From the NCBI GenBank assembly GCA_035041965.1, contig JAPYMA010000140.1:1-64000 (forward strand): DNA of 64,000 nt. Direction: 5' to 3'. The notes below the pieces were generated by a model, which ran no database searches, had not been told where the DNA came from, and saw only the letters and a program-made list of their open reading frames with translations. Below are positions 1-12,305 of the stretch, one piece after another; positions within the stretch are counted from its first letter, which is position 1; every line of letters begins with the position of its first letter. This DNA comes from Anisakis pegreffii (taxonomy: Eukaryota > Nematoda > Chromadorea > Rhabditida > Anisakidae). The position numbers and the translations under genes were made by a program.

Positions 1-610
1 CAAAAGCAAATTGAGAAATCGTTAGTTCATTGTGATTTCGAATGATGACTTTCGAAAAAAAAGGTTTAACGAAGTGAAACCTTTTTTCAACCAAGTCAAC
101 GCAACCGTTCCGAGCGACTGGAAAACAAGTATCATTTGAGACAATAAGGACATTCAAGTACATTCATCGTTTTTAAGATGAATTAATGGACGCTTTTGAA
201 TGACTGATACTAGCGCGCAGAAGCGGTCTCAGTTGCGGTGAAAATTTAATATCATGAACGGTAACACGTTCTCTAGCATTAATTGTTTTCAGCAGCAAGA
301 GGAATGTAATAATTTTGAATTTGTCGGAGCCAAATGACTCATATGGAGATCATAAAAATTCATCGGTGTCTCCCACATAGAAATGTTTCAATTATCTTCT
401 AATATGTTACAGTTGTTTTGATATTTTTAAGATGTGTTGTGGTCCTGTTGCGCATTCCAGTTTCCTCAAATGCTTTGTATTTGAATTCAACCCTCATTCA
501 ATCCTCATAGGAATGTTTCATTGAAAATCCAGTTTATCGACCATCAGGCCAGGATTGTTTTCGATTCTGTTTCAAAACACCGCATAATTGATGCTCTGAA
601 TGTGGATGTA
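1..610. other. intergenic / 5' flank, no gene seen
   Basis: No reading frame with splice support was found. The stretch is AT-rich flank upstream of the small secreted gene at 640 and would contain its promoter, but no clear TATA-like or repeated regulatory motif was recognised. Confidence 0.4.
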
Positions 611-617
611 TTTTCAG
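611..617 (+). promoter_or_regulatory. probable trans-splice acceptor of the 640 gene
   Basis: TTTTCAG ends 22 bases before the start codon at 640 and no coding sequence precedes it. In nematodes this arrangement usually marks a spliced-leader addition site. A 5'-UTR intron would look the same. Confidence 0.4.
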
Positions 618-639
618 AAGTGTTCATCGGAGTAAAACG

Positions 640-1485
640 ATGAAAATGATCAACAATGGTTACTCATCATCTGCTCTGCTAATTGTCCTCATACTAACTT
701 CGATGATAATGCTCTCTGAATGTTCTTCTTCTCAACAACAACAACAGCAACATCAACATGCATTCAAGTTAGTTTAGTTTGGTTCTCGACTTTGGTTTAT
801 GAATTTATTCGAGGAATAACCATTAGTCGAGAATTCTCGATGAGTTCAGCAAATTGGAGTTGATTGAGAATGTCGATCTGAGGAATCGTGCAAGCTCATA
901 ATAAATATTTTCACCAGTTGCTGCAATTGATTAACTGCAAGCAATTCCTTGTTACTGGTTATTTCCTGCTGGATCATATTCCAGTCATTTGTTTATCTGA
1001 ATTTGATCATTTCCGTTTCTGGTTAACCGATAGTGATTGCCATATTTCGTTGGTGGCGAGTTAATTACTAAATTAACTATTCGTGAAAAGCATTGAGATT
1101 ATTGTCCAATCCTAACCGCTAAATCAAATCACTTTTCTATTTCTCCTTTGTTCAGTTAATTTATCATGAATAATGCCTTAGCTGGAAGGACGGATAGGAC
1201 AATATTTTTAGGCATCGTGTCAAAAGATTTTTCGGTTTTGGTAGTCCTTACGGCTACGGTGGGTACGTTGGACCTTTTGTATACGATGCACCTTTTCGAT
1301 ACGGAGAATTTCCATTCGGTGGATACAGCAGATTTCCATCCGGTGGCGGTTTTGCCGCTAGGTTCGGTTTGAGTGGTTTAACCAAGATCAGTGGGCCATT
1401 CCAATTCGGTGGATTTGTGGATCGCCTCGGCAACAACCACGGCAGCTTAAGGATCGGAAATGTGCGCACAAGTTTCTGGGGATGA
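640..1485 (+). CDS. small secreted Gly/aromatic-rich protein with RVKR processing site (gene 1)
   Basis: Two exons, 640..767 and 1212..1485, encoding 133 aa. The donor is GTTAGT and the acceptor TTTTTAG; exon 1 ends in phase 2 and the frame closes exactly. Residues 1-30 form a signal peptide (basic/polar start, core SALLIVLILTSMIML, then SEC). A Gln/His run (six Q) follows, then HRVKR, a furin-type dibasic site. After it comes about 85 residues rich in Gly, Phe, Tyr and Pro (FFGFGSPYGYGGY near the start) with no cysteine. It is probably a secreted pro-peptide cleaved after KR. A relative lies at 3924, same strand, with identical exon phase and the same site. The tail composition recalls nematode NLP/caenacin antimicrobial peptides, but that is inference from composition; a cuticle or other structural peptide is also possible. 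Confidence 0.75.
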
Positions 1486-1489
1486 TCGG

Positions 1490-2660
1490 TTGAATAGTCC
1501 TCCCGCTTGTTTTCAATGTCCTCTTTTTAGAGAGCAATGAGATCTAATGATTACAGTTAAAGGATGACACTGGAGTGTAGTTATTTCTCATATGCGATTC
1601 CGCGTCTGAATAATTTTGGATAATATGAATTCAGAAGAGGCATCTCTGACAAATGCTTTTGATTTTGAATGTTCTCAGTGATCCGTAATCCAAGAATATG
1701 ATATGAGAAACTGATCCAAAAGTGAAAGCTAAAGTAATAATTGTACAATAAATGGTGGAGAAATTATCCAAAATGAATGATATAATAATAAAAATAAACT
1801 TCTTCTTTTGAGCATTCAAGATTGAATGATTGTTCATGTTTTGATGGAGTGCATCTCATTAAAAATTAGATGCATTAAATATTAGATGCGCGTGTGTGAA
1901 TGATGTGTTTGAATAATGTTGATAATGTAATGTAATTAGTGTTCGTTGAGAAGCAACTTTTTAGCCTGGGGAGGGGATGGGAGTAAGCATCGTTGGTGAG
2001 CAAATAGCCGGAAGGAACCAAGAAAAATGTTGGGGTGCGAATTGACCAGCAAAGGGATCCACGCTAGAAGGATGGAAAGCAGTTCAAGGCAATTTAAAAG
2101 AAAATTTTTCCTATCGATATGCAGTCACCAAAGGAAATGAAAAACATGATCAATTAAGAATGCACTTCCGACTCCAGCTTTCAATAAAAGTGAGGTAGCT
2201 TGTTCATTTCGCCGAGAGGAGACAAAACAAAGAGGTCAAAGACAGGAATAGTTCATCCGGTGGGAGGTGGGGGGGGGGGCTGGAGGGACCAAAACTATAG
2301 GGGAACTGCTCTCCGTTTCTTAACAAGCACTGATTATGGTCTCTATTGGAATATGATTCGTTATTGTTTCGTTAACTCGTATCATTCATCGTCATAGAAG
2401 TTTCTGTGTTTTGATAAAAATTGAAGAAAGTAGAAAACATTTCAAGCCTTACACCCAATTGAGTATGCTCTGAATCATTCGGATATCGACACGACCAAAA
2501 CAACACAATAATGGATGCATTGAAAGAACTTCAACTTCGTATAATGACAATTTGCGACTTTGTCAAAACCGGTTCTACGGTTAATTTATTAATAATGACG
2601 CAATCCTTTTGCACTGTACAATATTCTTAGCAAATCAGAATCGGATAACACGACCAATGA
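1490..2660. other. 3' flank and intergenic, G-rich spot
   Basis: No supported gene. Candidate AATAAA signals for the 640 gene occur about 260-310 bases after its stop (near 1747 and 1790). A G-rich stretch around 2262-2285 (GGTGGG followed by a run of eleven G) could form a quadruplex or be part of a decayed repeat. Confidence 0.35.
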
Positions 2661-2665
2661 CGTAC

Positions 2666-2748
2666 CGCAATCAATATCAGAACGAATGGTTAGTCGGCAA
2701 ATAGCATCGCTCAGCGAACTTTCACTGTCAGTTTCCGATGCAGCTGGT
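2666..2748 (-). CDS. single coding-like exon, gene not recognised
   Basis: The frame is bracketed by a good acceptor (GTCGCAG) and a donor (G|GTACGT). It has 27 codons, starting after one base and ending in phase 1. The peptide is acidic/serine-rich then polar: PAASETDSESSLSDAI, then CRLTIRSDIDC. It has no recognisable domain. Exons to join it to were not found on either side, so it may belong to a gene with long introns running into this area on the minus strand. Confidence 0.35.
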
Positions 2749-2759
2749 CTGCGACGTGA

Positions 2760-3900
2760 CAAATTTGTGCACTTCGCAAGGAACACGATTCAACGAAAAC
2801 GTTTCACTTCATAAAGAAGTTAATCGCTATGTTATGCGATTGAAAACTTTTGATGTTCAAGAAGTTCAATGCAGTTGTCTGTTTCGCTGTGCTCTTCGAA
2901 CAGCGAGTGAGCAGGTCAACTGCGCACATTGTTATTTCGAAGTTGGTTGAAAGTGACGACACTTTACGTATCATTTAACGAATTGCCGAAAAAAACCTCT
3001 TCAGTAGCATAGAAATAGTCGAAATCAGTCTGTTGATGAAACGAATGAACACCAATGTGTTGGTTTGATCGTCACTCATATGTCAATGGTGATTGCTTCG
3101 AATAACGTCTACTGAATCGTCGTTTTCATCATCTTCTAGAAACGGTTTCGTTGAACAATCGTTTATTTTGCGTTCTTTTTCGACGCTCTGTTGCCTCGAT
3201 ATTTATCATTTAATGTGGTCCCTTCCTATTTCCTAATAGGAATCCGATTTTGAGGTAGAGCGAAATATCAGTTCATTAGATCTTAACCGATATCATATGT
3301 TTGATGTGATATATTTCGACGTTCAAAACTTTTCGAAAGCTTGTGAATATGTTTGAAATTAAATGTGTAATGAACGTAGTTTTATGTTCAGAGTTCTCAT
3401 TCCCTGATTTTCCGTTGTGCTTTTTAGAGAGGTTTCTTTAAACTCTCCTCACTGCTTATTGCGTTGAAATTTAAAGTATCCGTAAGATTTTCGCATTTGT
3501 CAGTAAGAATAGCAGAAATTATCATAACAAATTCTTCGCAGTCTTAAACACAGCATCATATGGCAATCGTCTTGTAGGATGCATTTTCAAAGCTTTGCAC
3601 ATCCACCTTTTGATTGGGTGAATAATGCTCCGAGACCGTTTTGGTCAAGTCTTATGTTCCGATCGTTAATGAGACGCAGTAATAACTTATTGAACTACCA
3701 TCCTATTTCTGTTTGCTATCCATAAAAATTTTTTCTATTTGCTATCCATACTTATGATACTTTTTCGGTGATAAGAACCAGTTACAACAAGTTTCGTGCA
3801 TTGAGATGAAAATTCGCTCGTCAATTATTTCCATACTCCGCAGTTTATTGGATTCTTATGTGCTAATCGAAAGAATCCTTCTTCAATCCGTCACCTCGAA
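2760..3900. other. intergenic, no gene seen
   Basis: Short open frames on both strands lack splice support or start context. A 13-base direct repeat (TTTGCTATCCATA) occurs twice near 3711-3750. Confidence 0.3.
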
Positions 3901-3923
3901 AACAATTTCAGTATCTCAACGAA

Positions 3924-5052
3924 ATGTGGCCAACCAGATCAGTTCTTCTGGTAGTTCTCTTTTTCATGCAAATTTTCGCTCTTATCTCGGCTGCACCACT
4001 CTACGCCCCCGACAACACCGATCCGTCAACATTGCTGAGCAGGTAACCTATTCTCGAACATACGCACTATCTGTGATATTGTATACTCCTGTACCATTCA
4101 TTGTAGTTTATTGATAGTGATAACTGACATCTAGAGAGAAGAATTAAAGTAGATTGATAGACGATATTTTTAGTAAACCTGGTCCGCCTCGTAATAATAC
4201 TTTAAAATAGCTTTGCTGATGCTTTAACTTTAAGATTAGTTCAGTTTCAATTGAGTCAGAACAACCATTGCATTCATCGTTTTTTCTATTTGTGTTGAAT
4301 TCCAATAATCATGTGGATATGGCTAGAGAGTCAATGAATCTTGTCAAAAATAATTCAATATAAGAAATCAGGTGTAAAAAATTTGCTTTCGCTTATGCGA
4401 TAGATTTGTCAAATGGGTTCACGAATAACAAATATCAGCTATAGAGTTTAATTTCAACTCAATTGTGATTGAGTACGTGAACTGGAAACTTGAGGAGAAA
4501 TCGAAATTTGATGATTTTGCATGGAAGATAAATCGGTATTTGTCTAATTTCTTTAATATCATGCTGAGTCTCGGTGCATAGCTAATCTAAGCCGTTAAAT
4601 TTTCAGTGACGAATATTTCATCGTAAATAATCTTATCGGAAATAATCTTTTAAAATTCTACCGTTCCCCACATTTTATCAATACTTTCACTCAGAAACCA
4701 ATTTTAATAACAAAATAACACTAAACACTGAACTGGTTTCTACAAAGTTGCTCACCACAAAAAAGTTTCACCGAATGCATTTCGGGACAGAAATTAAATG
4801 ATAAGCTGTCTCTGAAACACATGAACATTTTGAAATAGCACGTGTAATACATCAATGGAACATGTAAACACATGAATGCATGTGTGTTTCAGATCACGAG
4901 TGAAGCGGCAGTGGGGTGGTTACTACAATTATTTCAGTCCAGGATTCGGAGGCTTCACACCGAATGGATACTACAGCGTGAGAGGATTCGGTATTGGCCC
5001 GTTTGGAGGACGGGAGATCGGATCAATCAGTCTTAGCTCGGTGAATCTTTAA
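3924..5052 (+). CDS. small secreted Gly/aromatic-rich protein with RVKR processing site (gene 2)
   Basis: Two exons, 3924..4042 and 4893..5052, encoding 92 aa. Donor AG|GTAACC and acceptor TGTGTTTCAG; the intron is phase 2, as in the gene at 640. Residues 1-24 are a clear signal peptide (RSVLLVVLFFMQIFALISAA) with probable cleavage before APLYAPD. After a short acidic spacer comes RSRVKR, then QWGGYYNYFSPGFGGF and a Gly/Tyr/Phe-rich tail of about 48 residues without cysteine. The mature peptide would begin with Gln, which can cyclise to pyroglutamate. A TTTCAG acceptor ends at 3911, 12 bases before the ATG. It is a tandem paralogue of the 640 gene by architecture. The QWGGY start strongly recalls nematode NLP-29-type peptides; homology was not tested. 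Confidence 0.78.
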
Positions 5053-5113
5053 GAGAACAATTGCAGGATACTTTTAATGCTTCTGTATATTGTACGCATT
5101 TCAATTCATAACG

Positions 5114-5119
5114 AATAAA
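5114..5119 (+). terminator. poly(A) signal AATAAA
   Basis: AATAAA lies 62 bases after the stop of the 3924 gene, a normal distance for 3'-end formation. Confidence 0.5.
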
Positions 5120-5149
5120 TGATGGATATGCATTGTGTGGGTGAAAAAA

Positions 5150-8100
5150 ATATTCAATAAGCTACTGTAAACTGAATCCATTATTAAATAAATGCTTGAA
5201 AGTGGAACATTTTGATGTATTTTTTGAATATGAAGATAACATTAACAAAATTGCACGAAGTATGTTAAGTTCACGATGTAACTGTTTTAATCTTTGTCTG
5301 GAAGGTAATTGAGCAAATGGTGGATCGAATGTTACAAAAGGAACAGATTTCAAGACTGAAGGAAATAGTTGTCAATGTAGAAATTTATAAGAGAGGATAC
5401 GATTGTAAAATGATATTCCATGATGAACGAGAAGCTTGTGTTTGTTCGCAACCGTTACTTATTATATAAGTGGACAACAACAGTAAACACATTCAATAAT
5501 GAGTTACATTCCATAGTAGAAGCCATAAACTATGACTATGAAATGTAAGTGACCACTTTCTACAATTATATTATTCAATGAACAACTTTCCGGTATCGTT
5601 TCTTAGCGTGATCCTCCCATTTTATGGAGATGGAACCTGAAATATGAAGGAATAGCTTGCGTGAAGCGCAAAGTAGACTTCATCTTGGATCACATTGCTG
5701 GTTGATTTTAGTCAAGAGAGAATTTGATAATCTGATTAAGCCATTTCAGTATTACTATTTTCGACTGTTTTTCGTTCCAATCACTCGTTCCTCCACATAT
5801 TTACTCAATTTTTGAAGATTGAAAATTAGTGTTCGTGTTAAGTAACGGAGAGATTTTGGCTTTTAGCTTTCACTGTCGGTTTGCCTCAGCAGACTTAAGC
5901 TCAAAAGTACCCGCTTTTTATTTTATAGGTTACGTTGACCGTTCCAAGGCAACGCGACCTATAAAATGAAGGTCAACCGCTTTCGAATGAGCTTCCTAGC
6001 TCAACTTCGCATACACTTCGCATATTCAACTTCGCTTTCATTGTCGGGATGAATTTCGAACCCAACTACTCATGGCATCTAAAATTTACGAACGCATTTT
6101 ACTGAGCTCACATTTGGTGAAGTTGACGCTTTAGCACTGAAAATATTATGACTCGCTCGCTTACAGTCCTCACAATTGATGTTCTCTCAGAACGTTCTTC
6201 CTACAAAAAACTAATTGTTGAAAACGCATTTTCTGAAAGCATCCAATTTTCTGATGATCAAAAGACTTATGTGATACCATAGTCAATGATAAAACAATTC
6301 CCAAACTGTTGTTTCGCTTCGATAAGCATTGTGCAAATAATTTGCTATCGAAAAACAAAAATTCCTGTTTTCCTTCGAAGAACCTCACAGTCTATATATT
6401 TTTTCTTTTCGGCTCAGCTACATGCTACTGGTATAATTCAATTTATAACATTTTACATCCGGATGTTTTGCATACTTCAAGAATTGAAGCGTTGTATTCG
6501 GAGGTAAAATGTCAAGTGAGCACTAATTGATGCGATTTTTTGAAGATATTGTTGGGTGAGGCATGCTTTTATCAAAGTATTTCTGAGTTTTTGTGGAACA
6601 AATGATCAAAAGCTTCTAGATAAAACTCATTTGGGGAAATAACGTTCCTTTCATTGTCCGAACTGTGCGACTTCAATTTTGCCTATTATTGGACAACTTT
6701 GAGTCATCTGAGAATTTTGGGATCTAATTTTGTGATCTGCTCCGAATTATTTCAAAAATAGGTTTTTGGTGACGGGTTCGAATGAGGCGCAAGTTAGGGT
6801 TTCTCAACGTCTTAAATAGCAACGTGGATAGAATGTTGATCGACGATTCATTTTTCAAAGATATGACGCCCAAAGTTGTTAATACTGATGTAAACTTAAG
6901 GTCAACGTTTGAAGTTGTAATGGTAGGAATGATTTTAAGCATTCTCATCTAATTTAGTGCTCAAAACTGAACATTTTCTGAAGTGAACGGAGAATGTTGT
7001 CAAAAGCGGATGCGCAACCTATTCAGTATGGTGTCGTCGTCATTTCGGGATAAAGTCAATTGGGTAGCAGAAACGGTCGTAATAATTTTCTCGGTTTCGG
7101 TAATAGTTTACGCTGCTGTTGCGATGATCACTGTCAGAAGTCATTCTTGACTCAATATTAATTTCAATTCCACTTTCCAATGAAAAATTTCCAAGAAAAA
7201 GACAATATTCCCATGTTTTCAATTCCCAACTTGATAATTTTGCAAATTGAATGTGATAATTAATTTGCTAATTGAACACACATGTGATAATTTTGTTAAC
7301 TGAATACATTAATCAGCGTTCACGTTTCAAGCTCTGTGGTGACGATGCAACTGATCGTAAGTGTATGGGAAAGAGAAAAGAAGTTTATTGTTCGAAATCT
7401 TGCATTAAATGAACAAGAATATATATAAGCAAGAATGGAGTTCACCGTAGGACTTCGAACGAAAAGCAATATTATTACGTATGTTCTGAAATACCTAACA
7501 CTAAATTCAGTCACACATGGATATTCAAATCGAGGAAATCTGCTCGGTGGAGGATACAGTTTGAACGAGCGTTCGTCGGGGAACGCGGGGAGCGCTCCCT
7601 CCCCCTGCACAATTTGCTCCCCGAGTTTTTGCAGGGACCCCCTCCCACCGTCTAGTGTTCTCTCCGTGGGGAACCCGTCCGAATAAACTGCTCACCGACG
7701 AACATTAGTTCGAACACGTGAATTTAGAAACCAGCGGTTTTAGTACTGATTCCGTTCCATACATCTTCATCTTGAAACACATATTTGGAGAAACATTCAA
7801 TAAGCTTCCAGAGCACTGCACCAAAAACTAGGAATATATTTCCATGAGGAAAACGCATTTGAGCTCTAGGTCATTTGCAAACAAAATTGAGAAGATCCCT
7901 CGTGAAGTGTTTCGAAGACCTAAACGTAGACCGCGTTCGACTTCTTTGGGTTGGCTGTTTTCTTAAACTTAGCTGAAAAACGAATCGTAAACAGCGAGTG
8001 CTCTACGCCACGACGTGATGGCTTGAGGAAAGAGTCAAGATAGTGCCCGATTAATATAATTTACTAATCATGTGGGACGTTACAGACTTACTGGATTGCT

Positions 8101-9320
8101 CTTAGCCAGTCTATCTGTTAATATCTTCTCATAAGACTCTTGTCTCCATTTTCACTCCTACAAATCAGCTGGCAATGAGCAACTCTTGCGAATGTAGTTG
8201 TGATTCATTGTTGAAATTCACAGAAAGTCTCTGTTCAATGCGATGCGATATGTGAAATGACGGATAGGCACTCAAATCTCGCATGGTAAACCCGTATTTA
8301 CAGAGGAACAAAACTCGAAAAGTAGCTATCGCAAAAACACATTTGTTGATACTTCTGCAGAGCAGCGGTAAATCACTGACTGAGTTTACCGATCAATCTG
8401 TTATTGAAATTTTGAATAGGCTTTTAAAAAAGACATCGCATTGCAATTCGATGCTGATTTGTATTTTCCGTTTGTTCAACCTTCATAATATACCCGAAGT
8501 ACGATATCGGAGGGACGGCGGGCGGCGCTCCTGAAAATGTTCAACTGCTAGAATCAAGCACATTCAGGCTGAGACAGAGGACATCGATACAGGAATTGGT
8601 TTGGTTCCAGTTCAAATTATGAGAACACTGCGAATGCTGTTGACCCTGCACTGAGCCACATATTTGTAGTTTTCAACAACGGACGATCTTTTTTTGGGAG
8701 TACTTGTAATCCAACTGAGCGAACTTGAAAATAAACAAGGTGGTAGTTAGTTTCAATGGATCTGGATGGAAAAGATTTGCTGTCAGCTGTAAAATCTAAT
8801 GAATTCGATGGGTTGGCCGTCTTAGAAATATATGAAACGGCGCGTTTGGGGGTCTAATTCAGTTTCGAGTAACTCTCACGCATAGATTCGGGTTCAGACA
8901 TAGGTTTGATGTTGGCTTTAAGTCCTTTCTAAAATCTACTCACTCAAAATAATGATAGATTCTCCGGCAGTTCATCTTGTGAACTGAAGACTTTGAAAGA
9001 CACAGGGAACTTTAATGACATACCATTCTACCTGGACGAAATGCGATAGCCACGTAGAGAAGTCAATCATGGCATGAATTCATGATGAATGTAATTCTTA
9101 TTCGAATAAGAACACTTATCCTGATAAGGTGGTGACTCTGAATTCCACTGTTTTCTACGGTCTGAAATTAATTGATTTGAAAATTTTCGCTGGATCATAA
9201 TCTTGTTTTCCTATTCAAGATAGCTTTTCTGAATTTATCTTAAAAACCTGATTTCCGCTTTATTTACTGAGAAAAGCAGCAGTGTCATCAAGAGACTGTT
9301 TCTTTATTGGATTATTCAAA
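5150..9320. other. long gene-poor stretch
   Basis: No multi-exon model could be supported. It holds an imperfect hairpin at 5930-5977 and a GC-rich, C/G-run segment at about 7555-7700 that looks like a foreign repeat. A short possible plus-strand exon near 8306-8370 (acceptor TATTTACAG, donor CG|GTAAAT) could not be placed in a gene. Confidence 0.3.
5930..5977. repeat. imperfect hairpin, 18-bp arms
   Basis: ATTTTATAGGTTACGTTG at 5930-5947 pairs with 5960-5977 with two mismatches around a 12-base loop. It could be a MITE remnant or a structured RNA; nothing nearby decides between them. Confidence 0.5.
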
Positions 9321-9325
9321 AAGAA

Positions 9326-10140
9326 TCACTTTTCAAAATCAACAATGAAGACTGATTTACCATTACGTGACATAAAAGCAGTATGAGTAATTGGAGCTGT
9401 GTATTGATGTGAAGATTTTGCGCTCATTTTCCAATGTCGATATACAGTGAAAAGAATAACGGTGATTGAGGATAATGCGATGAGAATGACTGAAGCAGAT
9501 ACCAGTAAGTTGACTGTCCAATTTGGGCTGTCATCATTCTGTAAGGAATATTCAGTCACATCATTGACAGATCCGCCCCAAAAGTGACAGACTGCAAAGA
9601 GTTAACAGGTATAAATTCATGCACCAATCACCTCCATTGCTTGGGAAGATGAGAAGGCTATCTGAATGTTTCAGTCTTATTTAACTACCCATGTCTTCGC
9701 AATCTGCTTATACTCGTCCGTATGTCCGATAGTTCTTAACAAACGGTTTGGAGATCGGTAGCTCATAGCTACCAGCGTGTTTGATCAGTTACTATCTTCA
9801 ATATCAACTGAATGCAGAAGCATTGCAACCTCATCAAGTCAACGAATGAATAGGATATTCCAAAGAAATTGTTACACTTGCAAACAACGTACTGAACCTC
9901 CCGTATTCTAGTTTGATATTCCTTCACACATTGATTCAGCCAGCATGCAAGGATGATTCAACGGACTGTATGATCGGAAGTATCACCATAGAGATGCAAT
10001 TCATCTTTATTGATCGGAAAAAAACAATGTACTCGATTGAAAGCTTACATTTAATAATTCCCATGTAGCATTCAATGCAAAAGGCTCAACATCAATTGTA
10101 CAGTTCATATCCATCGCTTGAATTCGTTCGTAAACTTCGA
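9326..10140 (-). CDS. partial gene encoding a transmembrane C-terminus, possibly a cysteine-knot receptor-like ectodomain
   Basis: The last exon is 9326..9591 (acceptor TCTTTGCAG). It encodes CHFWGGSVND, a polar stretch with an NWT glycosylation site, one transmembrane helix (VNLLVSASVILIALSSITVI) and a 40-residue cytoplasmic tail ending VDFEK. An upstream exon at 10049..10140 (acceptor TACTCAG, donor AAT|GTAAGC) encodes 30 residues including CTIDVEPFALNATWELLN. Between them, around 9841-9950, an open frame reads CWLNQCVKEY then VQYVVCKC, a cysteine pattern loosely like TGF-beta type II or Ly6-type ectodomains. That frame meets a stop at its 5' side and the phases do not join, so a missing exon, an indel or pseudogenisation is possible. 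Function unknown. Confidence 0.4.
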
Positions 10141-10944
10141 CTGAGTAGTTTGACTAACTTAATCAGTTAATCAATCCTTGAAAGGACCTCGTTGAATCAC
10201 CATAAGTCAAGAACGTTCGACAATAAAACGGCAAGTTTGTAATAACAAGTTAATGTTTAATCATTTTTGTAATGTAATGCTTGCACAATGTGCAGTTCAC
10301 CTTGGATTTCTAGTAAACACAAAAGTTTGGTGAACGAAAGCGATTCGTGATAACGAGAAATGAATCATGATAATGAGAAACATTCGAACAAGAATGAATC
10401 AATAAGTGACGAGACACAGTGAGCAGAAAACGAAAAGTTTATCACTGAAAATTTCATGCGATTTGAGCATTCTGTTGTTAAAGAATATTTACGTTCGCTT
10501 ATCAACACCTAAAACGATGGAAACTTTAAATGATCTGGAACGGTGGCAAACAACTCGCTTGTAGTTTTGCGCGCATCACTCCTCAGTGAGAATATGGAAG
10601 TATTGAAGTCGAAGTTTTAATCCGAAAAGTGATTCCTAAATTAAAACGAGACAAGAATTTTATCATCAAAAACATCAAAAACGTTCAAATTTTAGTGAAT
10701 GAATGATTATTCGAGTCGTTTAAATTCTAGTGAATGAATGATTTGTTTGTTCAATAAGAATGAGCAGACATATACGAATTGTTTTACACAGCGCTGAATA
10801 TTTGTTTCTGCAACAGGTGATGTGGCAAGCGAATAATTCTTTTCGAATCAAATTGGGCGATTGCACGCAATATTGAAATGAAGCGATATTTCGCGAACGT
10901 CTTCTGAAGGTGTGCGGATCATGATCACTAAATGTAATTTTTTT

Positions 10945-10968
10945 GGGGGAAGGGGAGGGGGGAGGGGA
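10945..10968 (+). repeat. G-run block with quadruplex potential
   Basis: Four runs of four or more G separated by single or double A (GGGGGAAGGGGAGGGGGG and on). The base pattern meets the usual G-quadruplex rule; whether it folds or matters is unknown. Confidence 0.45.
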
Positions 10969-11244
10969 ACAGAACATCAACTGACAACTACTGTGAAACT
11001 GTCGAGACTAGTGAGTCGCGAGAAAATTTGGAAAATGATGAATTATAAAATTTTGAGTAACATGTAGGAAAGAACTAAACTGCATGGGATATAGATTTAG
11101 CAGACATTAGACGAAGAAATCCTTTCGCAATGCACACATGCGGATGAGTGGGATGAATGAGCCTTAGCTCATTCCGTACTTTTTTGTCTCTTTATGAATA
11201 CAAGTAGCCATGCAAAAGCTGTCCGTTATCGGCCCAGTTCATTT

Positions 11245-11320
11245 AAAGCCGTGTTTGAATTAATGAATTGAAAGCCGTGTTTGAACTAATGAATTGAAAG
11301 CCGTGTTTGAATTAATGAAT
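11245..11320 (+). repeat. 26-bp tandem repeat, three units
   Basis: Units begin at 11245, 11271 and 11297 with AAAGCCGTGTTTGAATTAAT. The second unit differs by one base (C for T). Confidence 0.85.
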
Positions 11321-12007
11321 CATTAGACCCGATAATATTCATTTTGAATGGTTTTCGCTTTATCGCTATCTTAATTGCAAACATTACCGTTAATGCTGTT
11401 GCTGCAGCTGTTATCATTTCAAGTAGAAATTGTTAGTACCACATTAATATTATCATTATCACTAACATTTAACTCTGTGAATTCGTGAATTTATTACGCT
11501 ACTGTAAGGTTCAATTGTCCAAGTTTGACGTAAATGGACCCATAAACAATTGCACCAGAATTGTCGATCGTTACAGAAACACCAGCCATTTCTCCCACTA
11601 AAAATTAATTTTAAAAAAATTCATTCTTTAAACCCTCCAATCTCCTGGGATTGTATAGACAAATGGTAGTTCCATATCGTTTTCAATGAAACTGAAACCT
11701 TCCTACGAAATGACGTTAGGTCAGGTTTTTTTGAAGAATGCTTCAAAGAAAGCTCATAGGAAATAACGATAATTGAGTTTCATAAAGACTCATGAAATGG
11801 TGCGCTCAACTATCTTTGATCCGGTCGGTATTATTCTGAAGCAGGAATAGAATTCGATGTATGCAACAAAAATGCTAACAAACAAAAATTTGATCAGAGA
11901 GTTTTGAGTGTGAGTGATCACTGCTGCAACAAGAGTGTTTGAAATAAGCTCACTTGAATAAACGAGAGCAGTGTGACAATTGAATTGAATGTGAATAAAA
12001 CCAGTAC

Positions 12008-12075
12008 TTGATTCAGCTCGTTTAATGATCGCAATTGCACGAAACGCTCAGCAATAATTTCCTCGGCAAAACGAA
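12008..12075 (-). CDS. single coding-like exon, gene not recognised
   Basis: Bounded by acceptor TTATCAG and donor CAA|GTACTG; two leading bases plus 22 codons, ending in phase 0. The peptide RFAEEIIAERFVQLRSLNEL is amphipathic and helix-like. It might be an upstream exon of the transmembrane gene at 9.3-10.1 kb, but phases do not match directly, so at least one exon would be missing. Confidence 0.35.
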
Positions 12076-12305
12076 CTGATAACATAAAGGAACGGAAACA
12101 TAAAGATGAATCACTCTCGAACGAAGATAGTGAACATTTGAAGAGCGATGAATGTGTTTGATGAAAGCCAATTTTATGAAAGTACGACGTGAGGAGATGA
12201 CTCAACGTTCTCAAGAACATAAGTCGGCAGGCAAGGGATCGTCGGATACCCTTCTTTCATGTAGTATCTCCAGTTGTAACAAAGGGCTGCATTGTTCTTT
12301 TATAC

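Larger units (their letters stand above)
10141..12007. other. gene-poor stretch with small repeats
   Basis: No supported gene. It contains a short duplication around 10683-10743 (TAGTGAATGAATGATT twice), a G-run at 10945-10968 and a 26-bp tandem repeat at 11245-11320. Confidence 0.3.

Noticed and set aside
8283..8534. 83-codon plus-strand frame
   Set aside because: Amphipathic but without matching splice sites; an alternative short exon in another frame fits equally well, so neither was called.
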